NCBI GenBank assembly: GCA_944324305.1
Contig: CALUVV010000011.1
Location: forward strand, 1 to 63,774
Direction of reading: 5' to 3'
Origin: Candidatus Gastranaerophilales bacterium
GTDB lineage: Bacteria; Cyanobacteriota; Vampirovibrionia; Gastranaerophilales; Gastranaerophilaceae
DNA: 63,774 bases
Shown here: positions 46,096-55,551 of the stretch, piece after piece
Layout: the number at the start of each line of letters is the position of its first letter
How positions within the stretch are numbered: position 1 is the stretch's first letter
Program-made: the position numbers and the translations under genes
The notes under the pieces: model-generated
The model's database searches: none
The model's input: the letters and a program-made list of their open reading frames with translations, nothing else
Told to the model about the DNA's origin: nothing

Positions 46096-47574
46096 ATGTA
46101 CAATAAAAAGATGCAGTATGTTATCAAAACCTGCTCCAGCGAAAACACTCAGGAACTTCAAAACCTTTTAAACGAGATGTCAATGAATGACTGGGAGCTT
46201 TACAGTATGCAGGAAGTTGAAAACGATGACGGACAAATTTTATGCCACTGCATTTTTATGCGTGAAGCTTCATCCGACGCAAACCAAATAAATGCTGATA
46301 CCATAAATATTTCCACATTTAAAAGCCAGATGGAAAAAATGCTTTCTCCCGAGCAGTCTCCTTATGAAATTTGTCTTGATATTCAAAGCAAAATACGTGA
46401 ACAAAAAGCAAAAATTGCGAAGATTAAAACAGAACTCGAAGGCGAAGCTCCAGCCTCGGTAAGCAGAAAAAAACTTAATGACAAAATATCAGCAGGACTT
46501 AAAGAACTTGAAGAATTAAAGCTTAAACTCGCAAAAGCTACTTCTCCCGACACAATGTATTTAAAATTAAAAGAAGAAAAACTATCCATACATTTAAGTG
46601 AAGAAATTTTAGGTTATATAGATCCTGACAGCGAAATTCAGGAAGAAGAACTTGTTGCCGAAACTGTTAAATCAAGGTTAAAACTTACGGAAGAATTGGG
46701 ATACGTTATTCCGAAAATTGTTTTTCAGGATGATGAAAATTTAAATCCTTATGAATTCTCAATAAGAATTCGCGGTCTTGATGTATTTAAAGCATGCGTC
46801 TATCCGCAGTTTTTAATGTTTTTCGCTGATGATTTGCACCTTGATAAAAAAATTAAAAACTCTGTATTTGATATTGATAAAATTACGGGACGAAAAATCA
46901 TCTGGATTGAAAAAGATAAAACTAAAGATTTCTGGCAAAAAGGCATGTCCGGTTCGGAATTTATAGCACGGGCATTGGAGTTCTGCGCGGTAAAATACGT
47001 TGAAGATTTGCTTGATTATGAAGAACTTGATAAATACATTGATGTTGTAAACGAAACTAATGATTTTCTTGTTTCAAACATAATACCTGACTTTATATCA
47101 CTGTCTGATTTAAGATTTATTTTAACAAGCTTAATCAGAGAAAAAATTTCCGTTAAAGATATTACATACATTTTTGAGAAAATAAATGATTTTGCTCAGG
47201 AAAGCACCAAATCAGATTTAATCAAAAAAATCAGACTTTCGCTCTCACGTCAAATCTGTAAATGTAACCAAAATTCAGACGGGGTAATAAGTGCATTTGA
47301 AATATCAGAAAATACGCTTGATAAATTTATGCCGAATTTTGATGAAAGCGATGATGCAATAATCAGAATTGATGCAGGTTTTGCAGAAAAACTTGCAGAC
47401 AAACTTTCTAAAAAAACGGCACAGCTTAATATTGATAACCCTAAATTACTTGTACCTCTGGAATTCAGACATTTAATCTTTACTCTTTTAAGCAGTTATA
47501 TGAATAATATAACTGTACTGTCAAGAGAAGAAATCGGATGTAACGCACATATTGATGTTATTTCAGAAATTTAA
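46096..47574 (+). CDS. Soluble FlhA/SctV cytoplasmic-domain protein
   Basis: 492 residues without any membrane segment. Residues 1-57 resemble a DUF4177-like alpha/beta domain (QYVIKTCSSENTQELQNLLN, MNDWELYSMQEV). Residues 58-150 are a charged coiled coil. From about 160 on it reads as the C-terminal domain of FHIPEP export gates: LTEELGYVIPKIVF, NPYEFSIRIRGLDVFKA, KITGRKIIWIEKDKTKDFW, and SLSDLRFILTSLIREKISVK. In FlhA/SctV this domain docks chaperone-substrate pairs. The membrane half is absent. AAGGAG precedes the ATG; the gene follows udp. Confidence 0.8.
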   Translation: MYNKKMQYVIKTCSSENTQELQNLLNEMSMNDWELYSMQEVENDDGQILCHCIFMREASSDANQINADTINISTFKSQMEKMLSPEQSPYEICLDIQSKIREQKAKIAKIKTELEGEAPASVSRKKLNDKISAGLKELEELKLKLAKATSPDTMYLKLKEEKLSIHLSEEILGYIDPDSEIQEEELVAETVKSRLKLTEELGYVIPKIVFQDDENLNPYEFSIRIRGLDVFKACVYPQFLMFFADDLHLDKKIKNSVFDIDKITGRKIIWIEKDKTKDFWQKGMSGSEFIARALEFCAVKYVEDLLDYEELDKYIDVVNETNDFLVSNIIPDFISLSDLRFILTSLIREKISVKDITYIFEKINDFAQESTKSDLIKKIRLSLSRQICKCNQNSDGVISAFEISENTLDKFMPNFDESDDAIIRIDAGFAEKLADKLSKKTAQLNIDNPKLLVPLEFRHLIFTLLSSYMNNITVLSREEIGCNAHIDVISEI

Positions 47575-47624
47575 CATTGTGTTACAAATCAGCAAAAAAT
47601 TTTTTATTGGGGTTTTGAAAAAAT

Positions 47625-49634
47625 ATGCGTGTATTAGGGATAAATAATCAAATAACATTCAAAAGACGTCCGACAAAGGAAGAAGAACCGGAGTTAAAGA
47701 ACACTATTGACAAAACTTATAAAGCATTGGGGACAAAAGAACGTGTTGTAATAACACATGGATCGTGTTTTCCGGCTCTGGGCAGAAGTTCTTATATAGG
47801 CTCTCCTTACGGCAGCGCAGCAAAAGAATATACTAAATTTCTTATGCTTTACGGTTTTAACGGCAACCAGCTCGGCCCCGGAGGCGAATTGGAAGTTATA
47901 AACGGAAAAGTAAAACCTTCTCCTTACAACGGTTCTGCATTTGCAAAAAATAAACTGTTTATTGATTTGGAAGAATTAACAACAGATAAATACGGAAAAA
48001 TTCTGTCAGAAGAAACATTCAATAATGTCACAAAACTCCCTGAAACAGGTGATAAAAATTATGACATGACAGATTTTAACGAAGCATTCAAAACATATAA
48101 TACCGCATTAAAAGAAAGCTATAATAATTTCAAAGCAAAAATTGCAAAAGGGCAGCCTGAAGCTTTAGCCCTAAATAAAGAATTTGAAAAATTCCTTGAT
48201 AAACATGATGAGAGACTGACTGAGGAAGGGTTGTTTCATGTCTTGTCAGGGAAATACGGTACAGACAGATTTGAAGAATGGCCGGACGAAGGAGACAAAA
48301 CTTTTATTACAGGTGTCCATAACGGAGATATGGATGCTATAGAAAAATATTATGATATGGTTAATGCTAATGAAAATGAAATTAACCAATATAAATTTGA
48401 GCAATTTATAGCAACCAAACAAATTAAAGAAAACAAAGAATGGCGCGATAAACAAGGATTTAAATACATAAATGACCTGCTTGTCGGATGTTCAAAAATG
48501 GATAAGTGGCGATATCAGGATGCGTTCTTAAAAGATTGGGAAATGGGCGCAAGAGAAAGTAACGGAAAATCCCAAAGATGGTTTATTCCCGTAGTAGATC
48601 CTAAGAAGATATTTAAACATAACAGTTCTGAATTAAATATCGGCGGTCAATTCTTAAAAGAAAAAATTGATTTCGCACTTGAATTTTGTGAAAATATCAG
48701 AATTGACCACGTAATGGGTTTTATTGAACCTTATTTGCTTTCAAAATCAGCATCTGAAGATGAGTTTGTAAACGGAAATGAGAAAAACCATGATGTTGAA
48801 AAATATATTTCAGAACTTAAAGAGGCTGACGGTACAGACTATGATAAAGCTTACCCGAAACTGCTTACAAGACTGGTGCTTCCTGCATTACGGAGAAAGG
48901 GAATAACTCCTGACATGGCTGTATGGGAAGATATTTGCAGTTACCCAAACAGATTTGTCCAAATTTATGAAAACGAACTCAATTTACCGAAAATTCAAAA
49001 TATTGACTGGATCAGAGCACAGGATAAATTATACAAAGACAAGAGAAAAGATGATTGGTATTTACTGGGTTCACATGACAACATGCCTGCAATGACATAT
49101 ATGCAGCGTACCGGAGATATGAAAGACGGTTCAAAAGGCGAATACACAAGAGAACATGACGCATGGAACACAGATTATCTTTCAGGTTACCTTAATATAG
49201 ATGACGGCAGGGAAAATATCGGACAAATTAGAAAAGAATTTAAAGAACTGATAGAAAACAATGACAGAGAACGCGTTCGTGCGAAATTTGCGGAACTAAT
49301 GACAACCCCTAAATTCCAAATATCATTCGCAGATTTATTAGGTATTACTGACGTTACTTATAATATCGGCGGTTCTAAAAGACCTGAAAACTGGAAAGAA
49401 CGTATAAGTGCTGATTATTTGGATAAATATTATGAAAACCTTGCAAGCGAAAATCCGACAGCTTTAAATATTCCAGAATTGTTGAAAAAAGCACTTCAGG
49501 CAAAAATTGACATTATGGTTATGGAAAGCGAAGATCAAGATAAAGATAAAACACGTGCGGAACTTAATGAGCAATATAAGCCGCTTCTTGACGACTTGCA
49601 AAAATACGCTGATATATTAAAAGAGCCCGAATAA
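47625..49634 (+). CDS. malQ: 4-alpha-glucanotransferase (GH77)
   Basis: 669 residues. Transfers alpha-1,4-glucan segments, releasing glucose or remodelling glycogen-like polymers. Nucleophile Asp in NIRIDHVMGF (about 359), acid/base Glu in VWEDICSYPN (about 435), and Asp in GSHDNMPA (about 485) match GH77. GSPYGSAAKEY near the start is typical of the substrate region. A long charged insert (about 130-250) separates the early strands. The N-terminus MRVLGINNQITFKR carries the motif shared with the GH13 enzyme. Ends in a terminator. Confidence 0.93.
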   Translation: MRVLGINNQITFKRRPTKEEEPELKNTIDKTYKALGTKERVVITHGSCFPALGRSSYIGSPYGSAAKEYTKFLMLYGFNGNQLGPGGELEVINGKVKPSPYNGSAFAKNKLFIDLEELTTDKYGKILSEETFNNVTKLPETGDKNYDMTDFNEAFKTYNTALKESYNNFKAKIAKGQPEALALNKEFEKFLDKHDERLTEEGLFHVLSGKYGTDRFEEWPDEGDKTFITGVHNGDMDAIEKYYDMVNANENEINQYKFEQFIATKQIKENKEWRDKQGFKYINDLLVGCSKMDKWRYQDAFLKDWEMGARESNGKSQRWFIPVVDPKKIFKHNSSELNIGGQFLKEKIDFALEFCENIRIDHVMGFIEPYLLSKSASEDEFVNGNEKNHDVEKYISELKEADGTDYDKAYPKLLTRLVLPALRRKGITPDMAVWEDICSYPNRFVQIYENELNLPKIQNIDWIRAQDKLYKDKRKDDWYLLGSHDNMPAMTYMQRTGDMKDGSKGEYTREHDAWNTDYLSGYLNIDDGRENIGQIRKEFKELIENNDRERVRAKFAELMTTPKFQISFADLLGITDVTYNIGGSKRPENWKERISADYLDKYYENLASENPTALNIPELLKKALQAKIDIMVMESEDQDKDKTRAELNEQYKPLLDDLQKYADILKEPE

Positions 49635-49652
49635 TAACAGGGCTTTTTTATT
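49622..49652. terminator. Terminator of the GH77 gene
   Basis: AGCCC / GGGCT stem at the stop codon followed by a T-run on the plus strand. Confidence 0.85.
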
Positions 49653-49658
49653 TATTTA

Positions 49659-50432
49659 TTATTCTTCTCTGTGCGTCCCTGCTTCAATGCCCGGAACACA
49701 TAGGAACAGCGGCACAATTCTTTGAACAAATGATGAAAACTTAGATTGTTCAGACATTAAAGATATTGCCATTCCTAAATCATCAACGTGTGGCGCAAAA
49801 TCCGAGCCTTTAATTTCTCTTTTAACTTTTTTGTGAAATATTTTTTCGTTTAAAATATTCGAAACCCTGTTACCCGCAAATATTCCCGCACCTAATGATG
49901 CCACGGTTGCTATTGAGGCTGGCAGAGCCTTTAATACTTTATTAAACACAACTGATGCTTTACCTTTTTGGGCAATTTGAGGTACAAAATTTAAAATCTT
50001 TTCTTTATGTTTGCCGTATAACTTTGATGTTGCGGCAACACATGCAATAGGTACCAAAACGTTGCCTAAAAGTTGATTAACAGCTTCTTTAAATTTTGCT
50101 TTTAAATGTTTTTTATCATCTAAAACAGCACCGCCGGCGACACCGCCTGCAACAGAAGCTGCTGCCAATTCAATAATATCAAGTGGATCGTCAAGTTCCA
50201 AAACTTTCTTACCGGGCTGTTTATTATTATATAAACCAAAAATTGCCCAGTCTTTTACAGGTGTTTTCTTAATTGCCGATGGGGATAATGAAAATCCCTG
50301 TCTTTTTGCCACATGTGCCAACGCCGCACCAACTCCTAATGCGGAAGCGGCTATTACACCGGCTTTAACTTTTTTATCTTTTTTGTTAACTTCTGTATGG
50401 TTTAAATTATTATTAATTGGAGCTACCTGCAT
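49659..50432 (-). CDS. Lineage-type multi-helix membrane protein with the shared N-terminal motif
   Basis: 257 residues from the ATG at 50432 (MQVAPINNN); a start three codons earlier is also open. A short Asn-rich N-terminus (MQVAPINNN) matches the shared motif start although no F-x-G follows. Hydrophobic stretches: GVIAASALGVGAALAHVA, AAASVAGGVAGGAVL, NVLVPIACVAATS, and ALPASIATVASLGAGIFAG. Basic and charged loops lie between. Function unknown. It is convergent with the GH77 gene. Confidence 0.65.
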   Translation of the reverse strand: MQVAPINNNLNHTEVNKKDKKVKAGVIAASALGVGAALAHVAKRQGFSLSPSAIKKTPVKDWAIFGLYNNKQPGKKVLELDDPLDIIELAAASVAGGVAGGAVLDDKKHLKAKFKEAVNQLLGNVLVPIACVAATSKLYGKHKEKILNFVPQIAQKGKASVVFNKVLKALPASIATVASLGAGIFAGNRVSNILNEKIFHKKVKREIKGSDFAPHVDDLGMAISLMSEQSKFSSFVQRIVPLFLCVPGIEAGTHREE

Positions 50433-50626
50433 TACACACACCTTCTTTTTTCATTATAGCAAAAAACAATAAATAAAAAACATTGCTAAAATGTCTGTTA
50501 TTTTTAACAAAACTTAATTAGTGTTCATGTTACATTTGTCGTGTAACAAAATATTAAAAATTTTATTTCATTAAGCAAAAAATATTTTTCAGGGATATTA
50601 AATAAACTGTTCGAACGGTAAATATT

Positions 50627-52198
50627 ATGAATGTAACCCCTCAGACAATTTCAAATTTCAGTTATCCGAGACGCTTTGTAAGAGGCATCGCAAGCAGGAG
50701 TATGGCTCCGTTAATATTGCTTGAATGCTTTGTAACAGGCGGCAGGACTATACAGGCTTATAAAAGAGGCGGTTTTGAAGAAGCAAGGGAAAGATTTACC
50801 GAGGAATCCATCGGTGCGGCTTTCTGGTTTGCCGGCGTAAAAATGTTCAACAAAATGAACGATCACATCGGTAAAAAAGTTTTAAATCTTCATACAAGCG
50901 ATTTTGATGCTCAGGAAGACGGCATAAGAAAACCGCTGAAAAATTATCTGCACGATGATAAAAATATTAAAGCAAAAGCTAAACTTGAAGGGAAAACAGG
51001 CAAGTTTATAAAAGAATTAACCAAAAAACAAATAGCTAAATTTAAATTCTTGAAAATTGCATCAAGTATTCTGCTGGCAAACCTTCTTGTAGGGTTTGTA
51101 GTTCCTAAAATAAACCAGCATATAACGGCTGTATATCACGATAAACATTTTAACAATCCGGAAAAACAGCCCGTAAATCCACAGATTAATACCTTACAGC
51201 AAAACATATCAATGGATAAATTTATGAAATCCGAAGAAAATAAAAAGGTTTCTTTCGGAATGAATTACAATATGCTTTTATCCGTAGCAAACAAATTCGA
51301 AAATGATCCGACATATCAGCTTCTTTCAACTGATGCGGGTATTGCCGGCGGACGTGCAATAAGTTCAAGAAACAATCATGAAAGAACTGAAGTTCTGTTC
51401 AGAGATTTAAGCTCAATATATTTCTATATGTTCAGTATGCCGAATATTAACAGATGGCTTAACCAGCTTGAGGACGGCAGAAAAACAAGACTTGATCCCG
51501 TTGCGGCAAAACAGGTTACAGACCACTTACAGGCCGTTTTAGATGTGAACGGCGGAAAAATGAGTATTGAAAATTTCTCTAAAAAGGTATTTGGCGATAA
51601 TGCAAACGTAGGCTACATTGATAAAGACTTACTGCAGAAATTTAACGAACACAAAGTCGTAACTCTTGATACATTTAAAGAATATCTGAAAAACCATAAA
51701 ACATTCTCACCTGAGGCTGTTGAAAAATATGCAAATCTTGCAGAACGTATGTCAAAACTCCAGCCGGAAGTTGAAGGGGTTGCAGTATTAACAAAAAATC
51801 AAATTAAAGATGTATTCAGAGAAGGTGCAATTAACATGCCCGAATTCCTGCAGAATGTATTCAGTGTAGCAACCCAAAATGCTTCTACCGATAAATATAA
51901 ATATGTTAATTACGAAGAACTCAAAGAATTAAAAGAAGATATAATCCACTACGTAACCAAACTTGTTGACAAGGCGGAAAAACACGGTAAGGAAATAACT
52001 TCCGATACATTGAAAAAATTCTGCCGTGAAAACTTTATTAAGAACGCATTTAACTGGGGTATCGGTTTTGCTGTTTCCGCACTGTTCCTCTCGACTTTAA
52101 TTCCGAAAATGCAATATTGGATTACTAAAATGACAACAGGTCAGGATAAGTTCCCCGGAACCGCGGATTACTCTAACGAAAAAAAAGCTAAAAAGTAA
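50627..52198 (+). CDS. Large membrane protein, member of a repeated lineage family
   Basis: 523 residues. Hydrophobic segments near 25-40, 150-165 and 490-510 (FAVSALFLSTLIPKMQYWI) bracket a long charged soluble region (170-480). Its design resembles the 58888-57584 protein: an N-terminal helix pair (FARSIADF-like versus FVRGIASRSMAPLILLE), central soluble part and a C-terminal helix followed by a Lys-rich tail. F-x-G (VSFGM) occurs only internally. No known family. Start ATG lacks a strong Shine-Dalgarno. Confidence 0.65.
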   Translation: MNVTPQTISNFSYPRRFVRGIASRSMAPLILLECFVTGGRTIQAYKRGGFEEARERFTEESIGAAFWFAGVKMFNKMNDHIGKKVLNLHTSDFDAQEDGIRKPLKNYLHDDKNIKAKAKLEGKTGKFIKELTKKQIAKFKFLKIASSILLANLLVGFVVPKINQHITAVYHDKHFNNPEKQPVNPQINTLQQNISMDKFMKSEENKKVSFGMNYNMLLSVANKFENDPTYQLLSTDAGIAGGRAISSRNNHERTEVLFRDLSSIYFYMFSMPNINRWLNQLEDGRKTRLDPVAAKQVTDHLQAVLDVNGGKMSIENFSKKVFGDNANVGYIDKDLLQKFNEHKVVTLDTFKEYLKNHKTFSPEAVEKYANLAERMSKLQPEVEGVAVLTKNQIKDVFREGAINMPEFLQNVFSVATQNASTDKYKYVNYEELKELKEDIIHYVTKLVDKAEKHGKEITSDTLKKFCRENFIKNAFNWGIGFAVSALFLSTLIPKMQYWITKMTTGQDKFPGTADYSNEKKAKK

Positions 52199-52259
52199 TT
52201 AATATTTGCTTGTAAAATATTTTTGCCCATGCGATAATTTTGATATCGAAAGGCTTGTC

Positions 52260-52874
52260 ATGGCAAACACTTTAGTATATTTACTTGACGGAAAAATTTA
52301 TATTAATCTTACTAACAGATGTACAAATGACTGTATCTTTTGCCTGAGAAAAGACAAAGATGATGTTAAGGGACAAGAACTGTGGCTTGATGACGAAAAT
52401 TCAACCGCAGAAGATGTTATTAAACAGTTTAATACTTTTGAGCCGGCAAATGAAGTTATATTTTGCGGTTACGGTGAACCTCTGTTAAAATTCGAAGTTC
52501 TGAAAAAAACGGCACAATATGTTAAAACCAGATACCCCGATACTAAAATCCGCGTTAATACCAACGGCCATGCAAATTTCATTTACAAAAAAAATATTGT
52601 TCCCGAGCTTAAAGGCTTAATAGATGAGTTTTCAGTAAGCTTAAACGCTCCTACAAAAACAGAATATAATGAACTTTCACAACCTAAATTCGATGAAGCT
52701 TATGAAGAAGTAAAAAAATTCATTAAAGCCTGTGCTGATGAAAATATTTCAGTTGTTGCAAGCGTTGTTGAAGGTTACAAAGGCAGACACCTTGACCTTA
52801 CAATTTGTGAAAATATAGCAAAAGATTTAGGTGCGAAATTCCGTGTCAGAGAATGGATTCCGAACGGATATTAA
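52260..52874 (+). CDS. Radical SAM protein, TatD-associated type
   Basis: 204 residues from the ATG at 52260 (AAAGG upstream); an earlier start at 52206 is less likely. CTNDCIFC (about 23-30) is the iron-sulfur motif; VIFCGYGEPLLKFEVL and IRVNTNGHAN are core strands. Small size and sequence resemble the TIGR04038-like radical SAM family found with TatD nucleases. No tatD gene is adjacent here. Reaction unknown. Confidence 0.82.
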   Translation: MANTLVYLLDGKIYINLTNRCTNDCIFCLRKDKDDVKGQELWLDDENSTAEDVIKQFNTFEPANEVIFCGYGEPLLKFEVLKKTAQYVKTRYPDTKIRVNTNGHANFIYKKNIVPELKGLIDEFSVSLNAPTKTEYNELSQPKFDEAYEEVKKFIKACADENISVVASVVEGYKGRHLDLTICENIAKDLGAKFRVREWIPNGY

Positions 52875-52889
52875 TAAGAGGTTACAGTA

Positions 52890-53303
52890 ATGCAGGTACA
52901 AAAAATTTCAAATAATAATTCACAAAATACAACCGGTTTTCAGGGGAAAGTATTTGTAGATCAGGATTTAAGCTATTATCCTTGCAAATTTGTAAGGAAA
53001 CATCTTGAAACAATGAAAAAAATGATTGCCGAAAAACCGTATGATTTATTTATTAAACAAGATCATCCTAACAATACGGTTAATTTAATTGCACAGCGGG
53101 AAATAGACCTTGGCAGACGAAATGCTGTAAGACATATTGTTGTCATGGATAAAAATCTCGAATTCTATGATGTTGCGGCTCAATATGCGATTGAAGAATT
53201 TGATAAAAAATTAAGTACTTTACCTCCGACATTCAAAGAAAAATCAAAAATATTTTTTAATAAACTCGGTCGAAGATTTATGCAAATAATGCAAGATGAA
53301 TAA
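52890..53303 (+). CDS. Hypothetical protein with the M-x-V ... F-x-G N-terminal motif
   Basis: 137 residues. MQVQKISNNNS and GFQGKVF at about 21-27 form one of the clearest examples of the shared motif. The rest is a soluble, charged alpha/beta protein (LIAQREIDLGRRNAVRHIVV, YDVAAQYAIEEFDKKL). No family recognised. It sits between the radical SAM and acetate-CoA ligase genes on the same strand; AGAGG precedes the ATG. Confidence 0.68.
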   Translation: MQVQKISNNNSQNTTGFQGKVFVDQDLSYYPCKFVRKHLETMKKMIAEKPYDLFIKQDHPNNTVNLIAQREIDLGRRNAVRHIVVMDKNLEFYDVAAQYAIEEFDKKLSTLPPTFKEKSKIFFNKLGRRFMQIMQDE

Positions 53304-53334
53304 TAATAAATAAGAAGAAAAGAAAGGACAAAAA

Positions 53335-55494
53335 ATGAATCTTTTAGACAAAATTATGAAACCGAAATCAATAGCGGTTATCGGTGCGTCAACAAAAGAA
53401 CACACCATTGGTTCTGATATCATGAAAAGATTACAGGAATACAAATTCAACGGAAAAATTTATCCCGTAAACCCGAAAGGCGGAATTATTGAAGGTCTGC
53501 AGGCTTATACTTCAGTTACGGAAGTTCCCGGAGAAGTTGACCTTGCAATTATCGTTGTAAACGCCAAATTTGTATTATCAACAATTGATCAGTGCCACGA
53601 AAAAGGTATTAAAGGTATTTGTATAATTACTGCCGGTTTCAAAGAAACAGGTGCAGAAGGTGCAGAACTTGAAAAACAATTAGTTGAAAAAATTCACGAA
53701 TACGGTATGAGATGTGTAGGTCCTAACTGCTTAGGCGTAGTAAACACTCATCCTGACATTCGTATGGACGGATGTTTTGCTGAAAGCCTTCCCGAACGCG
53801 GAAACATCGGTTTTGTTTCTCAATCAGGTGCTTTAGGCGGCGGCATTTTGAATATTTTGAAAGACCTTAACTTAGGTTTTGCTCAATTCATCTCAATCGG
53901 CAACCAGGCTGATGTTAACGCCGAAACAGCTATCGAATACTGGGAAAATGATGAAGACGTTGAACAAATCCTTCTTTACATGGAATCAATTCAAAACCCT
54001 GCTAACTTTAGAAAATTAGCTTCTAGAATTACTAAAAAGAAACCTATTTTAGCATTAAAATCAGGTCGTTCAGCAGCAGGTGCTTCCGCAGCTTCATCAC
54101 ACACAGGTTCACTGGCAGGTGCCGATAAAGCCGCAGCCGCATTATTGCATCAATCAGGTGTTATCAGAGAATTTTCTTTGAAAAACTTATTTGCAACAGC
54201 AAAAGTATTTGCAAACTGCCCTATTCCTAAAGGCGACAGAGTAGCAATTATCACAAACTCAGGCGGTCCCGGAATTATGGCTACAGATGCCGTATGCGAA
54301 TACGGTATGCAAATGGCTAAAATTTCAGATGCAACAAAAGAAAAACTAAGAAGTTTCCTGCCTTCTGCTGCTTCTGTTAAAAACCCGATAGATATGATTG
54401 CATCAGCACCTATCGAACACTACAAACAAACGCTTGAAACAGTTATTGCAGATGAAAATGTTGATATGATTATTACAATCTATCTTCCGTTCTTAGGCTT
54501 GAAAGACATTGATGTTGCTAAAGCATTAATGGAAATTAAAGCAGAACATCCTGAAAAACCTGTAATCGGCGTATTCATGACTAAGAATGAATTCTTCTCA
54601 AAACTTTCAGACATGAATGTAAACATGCCGTTCTTTATGTATGCGGAAGAAGCTGCTGACGGTTTGAACAGATTAAACCAGCAGAGATTATGGATGGAAA
54701 GACCCGAAGGAAAAATTCCTTGCTTCGATGTTGACAGAGCTAAAGTTGAAAAAATAATTAAAAACTCACTTGCAGAAGGCAGAGCACAGCTTACAACACT
54801 TGAATCAATTGACGTACTTCAAGCATACGGTATCAGAGCTTGCAAATACGGCTTAGCAACAAACGAAGAAGAAGTTGTAGAACTCGGAAACTCAATCGGT
54901 TATCCTGTAGTAATGAAAATGACTTCAAAAACCACATCCCACAAAACAGATGTCGGCGGTGTTGTTGTTAACATTAAATCAGAAGAACAATTGAGAAAAG
55001 AATACAAAGGATTACTTGAAAGACTTGAAGCAAAAGGCTTGTTAGACGGTCTTGAAGGTGTAATCATTCAGGAAATGGTAAAAGGCAGCCGTGAAATGGT
55101 TTGCGGTATTGCAACAGATCCTCAATACGGTCCTATGATGATGTTCGGTTTAGGCGGCGTATTCGTAGAAGTTATGAAAGACGTAACTTTCAGAATTGCT
55201 CCTTTAACAGATGTTGATGCTATGGATATGATTAAATCAGTAAAAGCATACAAATTGTTGGAAGGCGCAAGAGGTACAAAACCTGCACAAATCGGCCAAA
55301 TTCAGGAAACATTATTGAGATTGTCTCAACTCGTAAGCGATTTCAAATTCATTGATGAATTAGATATCAACCCGTTACTTATATCAGAAGCAACAGGTGA
55401 AGGCATTGCAGTAGACGGTCGTATCAAAGTAAGATTGGAAGAAGCAAAAGAAGCTCTCGGATGCACTTGTTCAGAATGCTCTTGCTGCCGCTAG
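53335..55494 (+). CDS. acdAB: ADP-forming acetate-CoA ligase (alpha-beta fusion)
   Basis: Forms acetate and ATP from acetyl-CoA, ADP and phosphate: the last step of a fermentation. 719 residues. CoA-binding domain at the start (PKSIAVIGASTKEHTIG), catalytic phosphohistidine in SSHTGSLAG (about 255), LINSGGPGIMA-like ITNSGGPGIMATDA, and a C-terminal ATP-grasp beta part (MKMTSKTTSHKTDVGGV, VIIQEMVKGSREMVCG). Its last ten residues, CTCSECSCCR, hold six Cys in an unusual tail. AAGGA precedes the ATG. Terminator follows. Confidence 0.93.
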   Translation: MNLLDKIMKPKSIAVIGASTKEHTIGSDIMKRLQEYKFNGKIYPVNPKGGIIEGLQAYTSVTEVPGEVDLAIIVVNAKFVLSTIDQCHEKGIKGICIITAGFKETGAEGAELEKQLVEKIHEYGMRCVGPNCLGVVNTHPDIRMDGCFAESLPERGNIGFVSQSGALGGGILNILKDLNLGFAQFISIGNQADVNAETAIEYWENDEDVEQILLYMESIQNPANFRKLASRITKKKPILALKSGRSAAGASAASSHTGSLAGADKAAAALLHQSGVIREFSLKNLFATAKVFANCPIPKGDRVAIITNSGGPGIMATDAVCEYGMQMAKISDATKEKLRSFLPSAASVKNPIDMIASAPIEHYKQTLETVIADENVDMIITIYLPFLGLKDIDVAKALMEIKAEHPEKPVIGVFMTKNEFFSKLSDMNVNMPFFMYAEEAADGLNRLNQQRLWMERPEGKIPCFDVDRAKVEKIIKNSLAEGRAQLTTLESIDVLQAYGIRACKYGLATNEEEVVELGNSIGYPVVMKMTSKTTSHKTDVGGVVVNIKSEEQLRKEYKGLLERLEAKGLLDGLEGVIIQEMVKGSREMVCGIATDPQYGPMMMFGLGGVFVEVMKDVTFRIAPLTDVDAMDMIKSVKAYKLLEGARGTKPAQIGQIQETLLRLSQLVSDFKFIDELDINPLLISEATGEGIAVDGRIKVRLEEAKEALGCTCSECSCCR

Positions 55495-55512
55495 TCTTTT
55501 TTAAATTCAATA

Positions 55513-55549
55513 AGTAAAAAGCACCTTTAAATAAAAGGTGCTTTTTACT
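55513..55549. terminator. Terminator between the acetate-CoA ligase and coiled-coil protein genes
   Basis: Stem AGTAAAAAGCACCTTT / AAAGGTGCTTTTTACT, 16 bp, symmetrical, for the two convergent genes. Confidence 0.95.
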
Positions 55550-55551
55550 GC

